Part shown: positions 1-8,652 of the stretch, piece after piece
Layout: the number at the start of each line of letters is the position of its first letter
Position numbering within the stretch: position 1 is the first letter of the stretch
NCBI GenBank assembly: GCA_020438845.1
Contig: JAGQTV010000114.1
Coordinates: 1 to 64,000 of the forward strand
Source of the DNA: Mycobacterium sp.
Lineage (GTDB): Bacteria > Actinomycetota > Actinomycetes > Mycobacteriales > Mycobacteriaceae
Reading direction: 5' to 3'
DNA length: 64,000 nt
Program-made: the position numbers and the translations under genes
The notes under the pieces: model-generated
The model's database searches: none
What the model was told of the DNA's origin: nothing
What the model saw: the letters and a program-made list of their open reading frames with translations, nothing else

Positions 1-1
1 A

Positions 2-277
2 CACGCCACAGACCGCGGCTGCACCGCCCCAGGCTGCTCCATGCCCGGCTACCTCGCCGAAGTCCACCACGTCGACGAATGGGCCCACGGCGGCCACACC
101 AACATCGACAAACTCACCTTCGCCTGCCCAGCACACCACCGCCTGATCAAACCCGGCGGCTGGACCACCCGAAAACGCAAAGACGGCACCACCGAATGGC
201 TGCCCCCACCACACCTACCGATCAAGCCAGCCACCAACACCTACCACCACCCGGAGAAAATGCTCCCTCCGCAGTAG
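2..277 (+). CDS. HNH endonuclease, C-terminal part (DUF222/REP13E12 family), truncated by window edge
   Basis: The reading frame is open from base 2 and stops at 275-277, so only the last 91 or so residues are visible. The segment carries an HNH nuclease core: paired cysteines before the core (CTAPGC), then [12 protein letters not shown] with the catalytic His pair, an Asn (HTNIDK), and a closing CPAHHRL. This order is typical of the DUF222-HNH proteins that occur in many copies in mycobacteria (13E12 repeats). Such proteins are presumed metal-dependent nucleases, often linked to mobile or repeated DNA; the role of this copy is unknown. The ATG at 41 lies inside the HNH domain and is not the real start. 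Confidence 0.85.
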   Translation, partial: HATDRGCTAPGCSMPGYLAEVHHVDEWAHGGHTNIDKLTFACPAHHRLIKPGGWTTRKRKDGTTEWLPPPHLPIKPATNTYHHPEKMLPPQ

Positions 278-292
278 TTCGGGTGCTGTAAG

Positions 293-673
293 TCAGGCCG
301 GGCGGATCTCCAGACCGACGGTCCGCCCCGCTCCGCCACGCAGCTTCGAGAAGAAGCTGAACACCTTCCCGACGATCCCGTAGCGGTTGTTGATCGCGCG
401 GTAGACCATGTCGGTCTGAGAGTCTTCGAGCACGCTCGCCACCGCCTCCACCGGTTCGCCCTTCACGTTGCCGCGCATGTCGCAGACGGCCAGGGTGACC
501 CGCGGGGTGTTGCGGATTCGCTTGACTTTCCAGGAGTCCTTCTCGGTGATCACCAGCGCCCGGTCGCCGTCCCGGGCGATCCAGATCGGCGTCGGCTTGG
601 GCCGGCCGTCCTTGGTGAAAGTCGTCAGGAGGACGTACTTGGCTTGGGAAACGTCATTGAAAGTTGCAGCCAT
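293..673 (-). CDS. PPOX-class F420-dependent oxidoreductase (Rv2061c-like)
   Basis: 126 residues if begun at the ATG at 673; a TTG three codons upstream is possible but weaker. The fold signature is the split-barrel flavin/F420 binding family: an N-terminal strand (YVLLTTFTKDGRPKPTPIW) followed by a short strand and WKVKRIRNTPRVTLAVCD, the usual order in small pyridoxamine-oxidase-like proteins that use F420 in mycobacteria. It lies 24 bp downstream of cobN on the same strand, the same neighbour it has in M. tuberculosis from memory, so it is probably cotranscribed with cobN. Substrate unknown. A link to corrin chemistry is only suggested by position. Confidence 0.8.
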   Translation of the reverse strand: MAATFNDVSQAKYVLLTTFTKDGRPKPTPIWIARDGDRALVITEKDSWKVKRIRNTPRVTLAVCDMRGNVKGEPVEAVASVLEDSQTDMVYRAINNRYGIVGKVFSFFSKLRGGAGRTVGLEIRPA

Positions 674-697
674 GCCGGCCAATCTACTAGCGCGGCG

Positions 698-3600
698 CTA
701 CCTGCCTTCCAGGTCGCCCTCTGTCTCCAACAGAACCCGGCGCAGGCCGTCGAGGGTCGCCGGTTCCGGGTTCTGCCACAGACCCCGGCCGACAGCTTCC
801 AGCAGCCGCTCCGACATGCCGTGCAGCGCCCACGGATTGGACTCCGAGAGGAACTTGCGGTTCTCCGAATCCAGCACGTACTGCTCGGTGAGCTGCTCAT
901 ACATCCAGTCGGCCATCACCCCGGCGGTGGCGTCGTAGCCGAACAGGTAGTCCACGGTGGCAGCCATTTCGAACGCGCCCTTGTAACCGTGGCGGCGCAT
1001 GGCAGCCATCCAACGGGGGTTGACCACTCGGGCTCGAAACACCCGGGCCGTCTCCTCACTGAGAGTCCGGGTGCGCACGGCATCGGGCCGGGTGTTGTCG
1101 CCGATATAGGCGGCTGGGGCCCTCCCGGTCAACGCCCGGACAGTGGCGACCATGCCGCCGTGGTACTGGAAATAGTCGTCGGAGTCAGCGATGTCATGTT
1201 CGCGGCAGTCAGTGTTCTTTGCGGCCACCGCAATGCGCCGGTACTGGTTCTCCATGTCGGCGGCGGCGGGCCTGCCGTCAAGGCCGCGTCCGTAAGCGAA
1301 GCCACCCCATGCGGTGTAAACCTCGGCGAGGTCGGCGTCGTCGCGCCAGTTGCGGCTGTCGATCAACTGCAGCAGTCCGGCACCGTAAGTGCCGGGCTTG
1401 GAGCCGAAAATCCTTGTGGTGGCGCGCCGTTCGTCACCGTGCAGGTCCAGGTCTGCCGCGACATGAGCGCGCACGAAGTTCTGATCCGACGGCTCGTCGA
1501 GGCCCGCCACTAACCGAACGGCGTCGTCGAGCATGGTGACGACGTGTGGGAAGGCGTCGCGGAAGAACCCGGAGATCCGCACCGTGACGTCGATGCGCGG
1601 ACGACCCAACTCCGCCAAGGCAATCGGCTCCAGCCCGACCACCCGTCGTGAGGCGTCGTCCCACACCGGCCGGACCCCCAGCAACGCCAGGATCTCCGCA
1701 ATGTCGTCCCCGGAGGTCCGCATGGCGGACGTCCCCCACGCCGACAGACCCACCGAACGGGGCCAGTCACCGTAATCGGCGCGGTAGCGTGCCAGCAGCG
1801 AATCCGCCATGGCCACACCGGTTTCCCAGGCGAGCCGCGAGGGCATGGCCTTAGGGTCAACGGAATAGAAATTGCGGCCGGTGGGCAATACGTTTACCAG
1901 CCCGCGCAGCGGCGATCCGGAGGGCCCGGCGGCGATGTATCGGCCGTCCAGGGCACGCAGCACCTGCTCGATCTCACTAGAGGTGCCGGCCAGGCGGGGC
2001 ACCACCTCGTCAGCGGTGAACCGCAGGATCGCGGCGATATCGGGGTCATCCGTGAGTTCGGCGGCGTATGCGGAATCCCATCCGGAGGCCTGCAATGCCG
2101 CCAGAAGGTTGCGGGCACGGCATTCGGCGGCGTCGACGGCACTGCGATCGTCGCTGCCGTCCTCGGAAAGCCCTAGTGCCTGCCGCAGGCCAGGCAGGTG
2201 CTGTTCGCCGGCGAACAACTGACGGGCCCGCATGATCGCCAGCACCAGATCCAGTTCGGCTTCGCCGGCCGGGGCGGCGCCGAGGATGTGCAGGCCGTCG
2301 CGGATCTGAACGTCCTTGATCTCACAGAGCCAGCCGTCGACATGGAGCAGCATGTCGTCGAAGTGGTCGTCCTCGGGGCGGTCGGCCAGCCCCAGGTCGT
2401 GGTCCATCTTGGCTGAGCGCATCAGCGTCCAGATCTGCTGGCGAATGGCGGGCAGCTTGGCCGGGTCGAGCGCGGCGATGGTGGCGTGCTCGTCGAGCAG
2501 TTGTTCCAGCCGCGCGATGTCGCCGTAGCTTTCGGCCCTGGCCATCGGGGGAATCAGGTGATCGACCAACACCGCATGGGCGCGACGTTTGGCCTGCGTG
2601 CCCTCGCCGGGGTCGTTGACCAGAAACGGATAGATCAGCGGAAGATCGCCCAGGGCGGCGTCGGGACCGCAGTCCGCCGACAGCCCGAGGGTCTTGCCAG
2701 GCAACCACTCCAGGTTGCCGTGCTTGCCGAGGTGCACGACGGCGTGGGCACCGAACTCGTGGCGAAGCCACAGATAGGTGGCCAGATAATGGTGACTCGG
2801 CGGCAGGTCGGGGTCGTGGTAGATCGCAACCGGGTTCTGCCCGAAGCCGCGGGGCGGCTGCACCAGAATCACCAGATTCTCGGATTGAATTGCCGCGACG
2901 ACGATTTCGCCGGCCGCCTCCGAACTGCTATCGACGAACAGATCCCCCGGCGGCGGTCCCCAATGCTGCACGACGGCGTCGGCCAGGTCGGTGGGCAGAT
3001 CGGCAAACCACTCCCGGTAGCGGGCGGCCGGGATTCGAATCGGATTACCGGCCAGCTGCCCTTCGGTGAGCCAGTCCGGATCCTGCCCGCCGCGTTCGAT
3101 CAGCCCATGCATGAGTGCGTCGCCATCAGCCGCGTCCAGGCCCGGAACCTCGCCGATCCGATAGCCGTTGTCCTGCAGAGCCTTCAGTAGCACGATCGCA
3201 CTGGCCGGGGTGTCCAGGCCGACAGCATTGCCGATTCGCGAATGTTTGGTCGGATACGCCGAGAACACCAGTGCCAGCCGCTTCTCCGACGGCGGAACCC
3301 GCCGCAGCAGAGCGTGTTTGACTGCCAGGCCGGCCACCCGGGCACAACGCTCCCGATCGGGCACATAGGCGATCAATCCGTCTGCGTCGATCTCCTTGAA
3401 CGAGAACGGCACCGTGATGATCCGCCCGTCGAACTCCGGAACCGCCACCTGGGTGGCAACGTCCAAGGGGCTCAGTCCGTCGTCGTTGGCCGCCCACCGT
3501 GACCGGGAACTGGTCAGGCACAGTCCCTGCAGGATCGGAACATCCAGGGCAGCAAGGTGTTTGACGTCCCAGGCGTCGTCGTCTCCCCCGGCGCCCACGC

Positions 3601-4297
3601 CCGCGGGACGAGCGCCACCGGCGGCCAGCACGGTGACCACCATCGCGTCAGCCTTACCCAGCAGCGTCAGCAGTTCGGATTCCGGGGTGCGCAGCGAGGT
3701 GCAGTACACCGGCAACGGCCGCCCGCCCACTCGCTCGATGGCAGCGCACAACGCTTCGACGTAGGCGGTGTTGCCGGCCAACTGCTGGGCACGGTAGTAG
3801 AGCACCGCGATCGTGGGAGGGTCGGACACCGAGCCGTCGAAACTGACCGCAGCCCGTTCCAGCACCCCCCACGACGGGGTCTCGACCGGCGGGGCGAAAC
3901 CGAAACCCGTCATCAGCAGGGTGTCACACACGAAGTCGTGCAGTCCGCGCAAGTTGTCCACCCCGCCCTGGGCCAGGTAGGTATGGGCCTGCACGGCGAT
4001 GCCCGCCGGCACGGTCGAACGTTCCATCAGGTCGGCGTCGGGAGCCTGCTCGCCGCTGACCACCACCACAGGCAGGCCGCTGGCCACGCAGGCGTCGACA
4101 CCGTCCGGCCAGGCGCGGTAGCCGCCGAGGAGGCGCACCACCACAACAGACACGCCGTCCAGCAATTGAGCGAGGTCGTCGTCCGGGAGCCTTGACGGAT
4201 TGGCCCACCGATAGGACGCTCCGCACGCACGCGCGGTGATGAGGTCGGTGTCCGACGTGGACAGCAGCAGGACACACGCACCGGGCCGGGGGGTCAC
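698..4297 (-). CDS. cobN: Cobaltochelatase large subunit CobN
   Basis: 1199 residues with a GTG start at 4297, about the family length. CobN is the large subunit that inserts Co2+ into hydrogenobyrinic acid a,c-diamide in the aerobic B12 route, driven by an AAA+/VWA partner pair. The central H-subunit signature is clear, with HLGKHGNLEWLPGK followed by YPFLVNDPGEGTQ and a basic AVLVDHLIPPM stretch, plus the C-terminal DYLFGYDATAGV segment. It starts 9 bp after the stop of a membrane-protein gene belonging to a MoxR operon and may be read from that transcript. The AAA+/VWA partners are not obvious in the window unless the MoxR/DUF58 genes serve. Orthology is secure. Confidence 0.97.
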   Translation of the reverse strand: MTPRPGACVLLLSTSDTDLITARACGASYRWANPSRLPDDDLAQLLDGVSVVVVRLLGGYRAWPDGVDACVASGLPVVVVSGEQAPDADLMERSTVPAGIAVQAHTYLAQGGVDNLRGLHDFVCDTLLMTGFGFAPPVETPSWGVLERAAVSFDGSVSDPPTIAVLYYRAQQLAGNTAYVEALCAAIERVGGRPLPVYCTSLRTPESELLTLLGKADAMVVTVLAAGGARPAGVGAGGDDDAWDVKHLAALDVPILQGLCLTSSRSRWAANDDGLSPLDVATQVAVPEFDGRIITVPFSFKEIDADGLIAYVPDRERCARVAGLAVKHALLRRVPPSEKRLALVFSAYPTKHSRIGNAVGLDTPASAIVLLKALQDNGYRIGEVPGLDAADGDALMHGLIERGGQDPDWLTEGQLAGNPIRIPAARYREWFADLPTDLADAVVQHWGPPPGDLFVDSSSEAAGEIVVAAIQSENLVILVQPPRGFGQNPVAIYHDPDLPPSHHYLATYLWLRHEFGAHAVVHLGKHGNLEWLPGKTLGLSADCGPDAALGDLPLIYPFLVNDPGEGTQAKRRAHAVLVDHLIPPMARAESYGDIARLEQLLDEHATIAALDPAKLPAIRQQIWTLMRSAKMDHDLGLADRPEDDHFDDMLLHVDGWLCEIKDVQIRDGLHILGAAPAGEAELDLVLAIMRARQLFAGEQHLPGLRQALGLSEDGSDDRSAVDAAECRARNLLAALQASGWDSAYAAELTDDPDIAAILRFTADEVVPRLAGTSSEIEQVLRALDGRYIAAGPSGSPLRGLVNVLPTGRNFYSVDPKAMPSRLAWETGVAMADSLLARYRADYGDWPRSVGLSAWGTSAMRTSGDDIAEILALLGVRPVWDDASRRVVGLEPIALAELGRPRIDVTVRISGFFRDAFPHVVTMLDDAVRLVAGLDEPSDQNFVRAHVAADLDLHGDERRATTRIFGSKPGTYGAGLLQLIDSRNWRDDADLAEVYTAWGGFAYGRGLDGRPAAADMENQYRRIAVAAKNTDCREHDIADSDDYFQYHGGMVATVRALTGRAPAAYIGDNTRPDAVRTRTLSEETARVFRARVVNPRWMAAMRRHGYKGAFEMAATVDYLFGYDATAGVMADWMYEQLTEQYVLDSENRKFLSESNPWALHGMSERLLEAVGRGLWQNPEPATLDGLRRVLLETEGDLEGR

Positions 4298-4306
4298 CCG
4301 CCTACC

Positions 4307-4837
4307 TTATGCGGGCCGTTCAGGTTCCGGCTCTGCCGCCGGTAGATAACCGGTGCGTTCGTCAGCCCACAGCGGCAGAGCCACCACGACCAGGATCGTC
4401 ACCGCGATGAGCGGCGCCAGCAGCGGAACCCACGCCAGCTCCAGATCAAGGAGGCTGGCCGTCAACCCGACGAGAGTGAAGCCGACCATTCCGACGACGG
4501 TCGGCATCGTCATCGTGACCGCGTCGCTCGCGGACCCCCGCGCACCGGTAAACCCCCGAACTCCGGACGACACCGCGTAGCGGAGCACTAGGTAGACCGC
4601 CGCCGACAGCCCGGAAAGCGCTGCGAACAGCGGCGTGGGATCAGCCACTGCCATCGCCGCCACACATATCAGCACCGCTGCGGCCGCCGCCTGGCGGACG
4701 AATAGCCCCGCCAGCAGCGCTGCTGTCGACAGCCCTAGTACCGCAAGATGGATCGGGCCGGCCGGCCGAACCGCCGTGACCACCATGAGGATGCCGAACG
4801 CCGAGGAGAACAGCAGGAGAGCGGACTGACGGGTCAT
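4307..4837 (-). CDS. Small multi-pass membrane protein of the MoxR operon
   Basis: 176 residues from the ATG at 4837, which overlaps the stop of the DUF58 gene by 4 bp (ATGA), a strong sign of translational coupling. Four or five hydrophobic segments can be seen: near residues 5-22, 28-48, 50-85 and two after residue 110. The tail is short and acidic/proline-rich. I recognise no domain; the place at the end of a MoxR-DUF58 operon suggests a membrane partner of that system. A longer upstream start at 4981 is open but lies inside the DUF58 gene and adds an arginine-rich, non-membrane stretch, so I rejected it. Confidence 0.75.
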   Translation of the reverse strand: MTRQSALLLFSSAFGILMVVTAVRPAGPIHLAVLGLSTAALLAGLFVRQAAAAAVLICVAAMAVADPTPLFAALSGLSAAVYLVLRYAVSSGVRGFTGARGSASDAVTMTMPTVVGMVGFTLVGLTASLLDLELAWVPLLAPLIAVTILVVVALPLWADERTGYLPAAEPEPERPA

Positions 4838-6132
4838 CGATACCGCCGCCTGCCCCGGCCTCGCCGGCCCTGCGGCAACAGCCGCATCGCCACTTCGAGG
4901 GTGTACTCCGCCGGCCATGGCACCACGTCGACACCGACAGCTCCCATGTCGCGATACATCGCCGAACGCTGCAGTTTCCACATCCGCTTGACGATGTCAT
5001 CGTGCTCGTCGGTCAGCGGATACTCCTCGAGAACGTCGACCACCACCACGGTGTGGCCGCGTTTGCACAGATCCATCAGCGCCAACCCGAACGCTGCATC
5101 GAGCAGGGTGGAGAAGGCGACGATGACCGCTCCCGGCGGCACGGCGGCCTGCGGCGCCAGGGTTCCCGTCACGGTTCGGAAGCCCTCACCGGCGCCCAGC
5201 ACCGTGTCAAGCACCCGGTAGAACTGCCGCTGCCCCATGTCCATGCCCAACCAACGCGGCTGCTGGCCACCCAGCCCCACGACCCCGGCGCGGTCGCCAT
5301 TGCGCAACGCCGATTGCACCACCTGTACCGCACCCTCGACGGCCCGCTCGGTCGCGGTTGTCGCCGGACCAGGCGGCTGGAGGCTGAGGTCCACCAGCAC
5401 GGCCACGTCCACCGACCGGTCGGTGAGACGCTGGGTGACGTGCAGGCTTCCGCGTCGGGCACTGACCGACCAGTTGACCGAGCGCAGTTGGTCACCCGGC
5501 ACGTAGGCGCGGATGTCGGCGTACTCCACGCCGGGACCGACGTAGCGGGTCAGGTGGGTCCCGAGACGGTCGGGCATGTCGGTGCGGGGCAGACCGGTCG
5601 ATGGTGGCGGTACCACGGGGAAAACGAAGACATCGGCTATCTCGGCCGATGCGGTAGCGGTTAACAGACCCCCGGGTGCGACCACGTTCACGACGGTCCG
5701 CAGCGGGTAACGGCCCCAGCGCTCGGCAGAGGCCGCGACGACCTGGCGTTCTGGAGTGCTTTCGGGGAGCACTTCGATTTTCATGGCGTGCAGCGCCTCG
5801 ACCGTCACTGCCACGGCGGTTCCATCTGCTGCCGCGGCCAATTCGACGACGGTCTGCACCGGATCACCTTCGAAGCAGCGCAACAGGTCCGGGGTGGCCT
5901 GCACCGACACCCTGGGCATTCGCGGCTGCCAGCTCACCGAGGTCAGGACACCGAGCAGTGGCGCGGCGAACACCACAAGCTGCCATCGACCGGAGATCAG
6001 CGCCGCGGCCAGTGCAACCGCTGCGCAGACGAAAATTGTTCGAGTCAATTCTGATGTGCGCCAACGCAATTCGAGTTCTATCCGGCGGCTGCTCACCTCC
6101 GTTTTCGCAGCCTCGGTATCGGTTTGGGCCAC
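4834..6132 (-). CDS. DUF58 domain protein (degenerate VWA) of a MoxR operon
   Basis: 432 residues from the GTG at 6132, two bases after the stop of the MoxR gene; the frame is open further upstream but that part would sit inside moxR. Two membrane segments occur near residues 28-65, followed by a beta-rich region and the DUF58 core: GVEYADIRAYVPGDQLRSVNWSVSAR with the RxYxPGDxxRxxxW pattern, then a VWA-like segment VLVDLSLQ where the metal-site motif DxSxS is not intact. DUF58 proteins work with MoxR AAA+ ATPases, probably in folding or activating envelope or metal proteins. The neighbours on both sides (moxR, membrane proteins, DUF4129) fit that pairing. Confidence 0.88.
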   Translation of the reverse strand: MAQTDTEAAKTEVSSRRIELELRWRTSELTRTIFVCAAVALAAALISGRWQLVVFAAPLLGVLTSVSWQPRMPRVSVQATPDLLRCFEGDPVQTVVELAAAADGTAVAVTVEALHAMKIEVLPESTPERQVVAASAERWGRYPLRTVVNVVAPGGLLTATASAEIADVFVFPVVPPPSTGLPRTDMPDRLGTHLTRYVGPGVEYADIRAYVPGDQLRSVNWSVSARRGSLHVTQRLTDRSVDVAVLVDLSLQPPGPATTATERAVEGAVQVVQSALRNGDRAGVVGLGGQQPRWLGMDMGQRQFYRVLDTVLGAGEGFRTVTGTLAPQAAVPPGAVIVAFSTLLDAAFGLALMDLCKRGHTVVVVDVLEEYPLTDEHDDIVKRMWKLQRSAMYRDMGAVGVDVVPWPAEYTLEVAMRLLPQGRRGRGRRRYR

Positions 6133-6134
6133 GG

Positions 6135-7160
6135 TCAGCCCCGACCCGGCGCACGCGGCACCGGCAGCCGGTTGAGCAGTTGTTCCATGACGTCGCCGCC
6201 GTGCATGCTGCGCACCCACATCTCCGGCCGCAGGCTGATCCGGTGGCCGAAGGCGGCAACCGCAAGAGCCTTGACGTCCTCGGGCACCACGTAGTCGCGG
6301 CCGTTGAGCAACGCCCGGGCCCTCGCCAGTTGAACCAGGTCGAGTTCGGCGCGCGGGCTCGCGCCGACGACCACCTGGGGATGGGTGCGAGTCGCCGCCG
6401 CCAGTGCCACCACATAACGCAGGACGTCGTCATGGACGCTGACCTGTTCCACCGCACCCTGCATCGCAAGAAGACGTTGTGCGTCAACAATTTGGGTGAC
6501 CTCGACCTCGGCCGAACCGCGCTCCAACCGGCGGCGCAACATCGCCGTCTCGTCCTGTTCGGAGAGGTACTTCAGCGCAACCTTCACGGCGAACCGGTCC
6601 AGTTGCGCCTCAGGCAGTGGGTAGGTGCCTTCGAATTCGATCGGGTTGTCGGTGGCGATGACGATGAACGGCTCCGGCAGGTGGTGGGTTTGGCCGTCGA
6701 TACTGACTTGTCCCTCAGCCATGGCCTCCAGCAATGCAGCCTGGGTCTTGGGCGGGGTGCGATTGATTTCGTCGGCCATCAGCAGGTTGGTGAAGATCGG
6801 CCCGCGACGGAATTCGAATTGGCCCGACCGCATGTCGTAGATGGTCGAGCCGAGCAGATCCGCCGGCAGAAGGTCGGGAGTGAACTGCACCCGGGTGAAC
6901 TTCAGACCCAGCGCGGCGGCGAACGACCGGGCGATCAGGGTCTTTCCCATTCCGGGCAGGTCTTCGATCAGCACGTGGCCACCGGCCAGCACGGTGGTCA
7001 GGATCAGCGTCAGCGCGGCGCGCTTGCCGACGACGGCCCGCTCCACCTCGTCGAGGACGGCCTCGCCCAGCCCAGTCGTGTCAGTGCCGGTCGTGTCGGT
7101 GCCGGTCGTGTCAGTGCCGGTCGCGTCGGTGCCGGTCGTGTCGGTGCCTGATGTCGTCAT
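6135..7160 (-). CDS. MoxR-family AAA+ ATPase with N-terminal TDTTG repeat tail
   Basis: 341 residues. The Walker A motif is EDLPGMGKT and Walker B is LLMADEINRTPPKTQAAL, followed by a sensor IATDNPIEFEGTYPLPEAQLDRF and a C-terminal lid with SPRAELDLVQLARA. These are classic for MoxR ATPases, which act with VWA/DUF58 partners as chaperones for other complexes. The first 30 or so residues are a repeat of the pentapeptide TDTTG, not a normal part of the family, encoded by a 15-bp tandem repeat. The gene overlaps the upstream membrane-protein gene by 4 bp. If translation began downstream of the repeat, LGEAVLDEVERAVVG would be near the N-terminus and the domain would remain whole. Confidence 0.93.
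   Translation of the reverse strand: MTTSGTDTTGTDATGTDTTGTDTTGTDTTGLGEAVLDEVERAVVGKRAALTLILTTVLAGGHVLIEDLPGMGKTLIARSFAAALGLKFTRVQFTPDLLPADLLGSTIYDMRSGQFEFRRGPIFTNLLMADEINRTPPKTQAALLEAMAEGQVSIDGQTHHLPEPFIVIATDNPIEFEGTYPLPEAQLDRFAVKVALKYLSEQDETAMLRRRLERGSAEVEVTQIVDAQRLLAMQGAVEQVSVHDDVLRYVVALAAATRTHPQVVVGASPRAELDLVQLARARALLNGRDYVVPEDVKALAVAAFGHRISLRPEMWVRSMHGGDVMEQLLNRLPVPRAPGRG
7075..7148. repeat. 15-bp tandem repeat (4 full units plus ends) in moxR 5' end
   Basis: On the + strand the unit is TCGGTGCCGGTCGTG, starting at 7081, 7096, 7111 and 7126, with a part unit from 7141 and a part before 7081. Copies differ by single bases (TCAGTG for TCGGTG, GTCGCG for GTCGTG). The length is a multiple of three, so moxR stays in frame and gains TDTTG blocks. 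It looks like replication slippage and should vary in copy number between strains. Confidence 0.93.
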
Positions 7161-7642
7161 GCTTGTTCCAGTCTTCGGAGGATTTCGTCGAGGGTGGCCC
7201 GGCCCGGGCCGGGCTCGTCACGCTTGGCAGGCTGAGTGTTGTGCGGATCGACCCACGGCCACAGGTCGTCGCCGAAGACCATCCGCCCGGTAGCCGCCAC
7301 CGCGGCCGGCTCCTTCTGCCGGGTGGCCAACAGGAACTCGCGGGCCAGCTTGGGCCGCAAGTGCCGGTCCCACTCCGTGCGGCCCGAGTCCGACCAGCGG
7401 ATCATCGCGTCGGTCTGCGACTTCCACCGGTACAGCGACTCCAAAGCCTCGTTGACCGGCGGGGTCTCCGGCGGCTCGGGCTTGGCCCCGGCCATGTTGT
7501 TGCGCAGTTCGATCGCCATCACCGCCACCGCCAACCCCGCGATCGGCAGAGCCCAGTGACGCGCAACGACGAGGGCGATCAACTCGGCCAACAGGACCAG
7601 CAGAAAGCTGCTGGCCGCCACTCGGCTCCTGCCCGAATTCAC
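7157..7642 (-). CDS. Membrane-anchored protein of the MoxR operon
   Basis: 161 residues, GTG start at 7642 overlapping the DUF4129 gene stop by 4 bp (GTGA), and 4 bp overlap with moxR at its own end. Two hydrophobic segments near residues 10-27 and 30-47 are followed by a soluble region rich in charged residues (PEPPETPP, then LESLYRWKSQTDAMIRWSDSGRTEWDRHLRPKLAREF). This matches small proteins seen between DUF4129 and moxR genes in actinobacteria, but I know no function. The tight overlaps on both sides mean it is made in step with its neighbours. Confidence 0.8.
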   Translation of the reverse strand: MNSGRSRVAASSFLLVLLAELIALVVARHWALPIAGLAVAVMAIELRNNMAGAKPEPPETPPVNEALESLYRWKSQTDAMIRWSDSGRTEWDRHLRPKLAREFLLATRQKEPAAVAATGRMVFGDDLWPWVDPHNTQPAKRDEPGPGRATLDEILRRLEQA

Positions 7643-8625
7643 AGTGAATCCCGCAACGAACCCGCCGACGGAGCGCGCACCGGACTCCGCAACTCGCCGA
7701 GAACCGCTCGCAATGCCTGCTCGGCAGTGTCTCGGTGCCGCTCGGTCATCACATGCGGACTGAAACGCGCCTCGGTGAACAATGCCACCAGCGTCGACGC
7801 GTTGTTCGCGCTCAAAGCTCGTTTGCCGACGGCCCGAGCCAGCACCTCAGTGGGAGTGTCGGAGGCCTGCGGGGCAGCATCGGGCTCGCCGGCCAACGCC
7901 TGCTCCATCGCCGCGTAGCAGGCGATGATGGCCTCCCGAGGCTCGCGGCTGAGGTCACCCACCTCGGCCAGGCCGCGCTCGGCGGCCACCGCCAGCGGTT
8001 CCGCGGCCGGTTCGACCGGAGCGGTCCGGATCGCCGACAGCACGGTCGGCTCCGGGCGGGGGCGCTTGAGTGCGCTGACGATTCCGCTGGCGACGATCAT
8101 CACCGTCATCAGGGCCGTCGTTCCCATCAGGTACCAAAATGCGTCCTTGCCCGCCCGGGTCGCCGCCGGCGATGGCGGAGGGCCCACTTGTCCACCGTCG
8201 GGCGTGTCGACGGCGTTCGTGTTCTGTGCGAGGTCCGGTCCAAGCCGGATCTGCTGCAGCAACGCGTAGGCCATAACCGCGGCCAGGACAAGCCCGAGGC
8301 CCAACACCAGCAGACGCAGTTGCCACCGCCCCTTCCCCTCGCCGAACCCGCCGGGCACGTCGTGCCGTGCCGCGGCGACGGGTTGCTTCGGGCGACGCGC
8401 CGCCGCAACCAGGGCCACGCCCATCACCAGCAACGAGACACTCAACAACGCGATCAGGCCGGCCAACGTGAATGGGTTCTCGTCGGACCGTCCCCGAGGG
8501 CCCGCTTGAGGACCGGGCACGCGACCACGCAGGGTAACCCCCGCTGCGACCAGCAGCGTGAGCAGGACGGCGACCCGTCCTGCTCTTCCCCGCACCGCCG
8601 TGGATTGCGTACCTATGGCTCCCAT
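7639..8625 (-). CDS. DUF4129 domain membrane protein, first gene of the MoxR operon
   Basis: 328 residues from the ATG at 8625. There are three predicted membrane segments: residues 17-32, a long hydrophobic run 54-74 and 94-118, then a further one near 165-185. The C-terminal cytoplasmic part contains the DUF4129 pattern, EAIIACYAAMEQAL, then PTEVLARAVG and LVALFTEARFSPHVMTERHRDTAEQAL. DUF4129 occurs at the end of transglutaminase-type proteins and with MoxR/DUF58 genes. The frame is open to 8841 but that would run through the divergent cobG start. Only 27 bp separate it from cobG, so the two genes share a compact divergent promoter region. It probably leads a transcript running through cobN. 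Confidence 0.82.
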   Translation of the reverse strand: MGAIGTQSTAVRGRAGRVAVLLTLLVAAGVTLRGRVPGPQAGPRGRSDENPFTLAGLIALLSVSLLVMGVALVAAARRPKQPVAAARHDVPGGFGEGKGRWQLRLLVLGLGLVLAAVMAYALLQQIRLGPDLAQNTNAVDTPDGGQVGPPPSPAATRAGKDAFWYLMGTTALMTVMIVASGIVSALKRPRPEPTVLSAIRTAPVEPAAEPLAVAAERGLAEVGDLSREPREAIIACYAAMEQALAGEPDAAPQASDTPTEVLARAVGKRALSANNASTLVALFTEARFSPHVMTERHRDTAEQALRAVLGELRSPVRAPSAGSLRDSL

Positions 8626-8652
8626 GGTGTCACGCCGCCGTACCGTGGGCTT

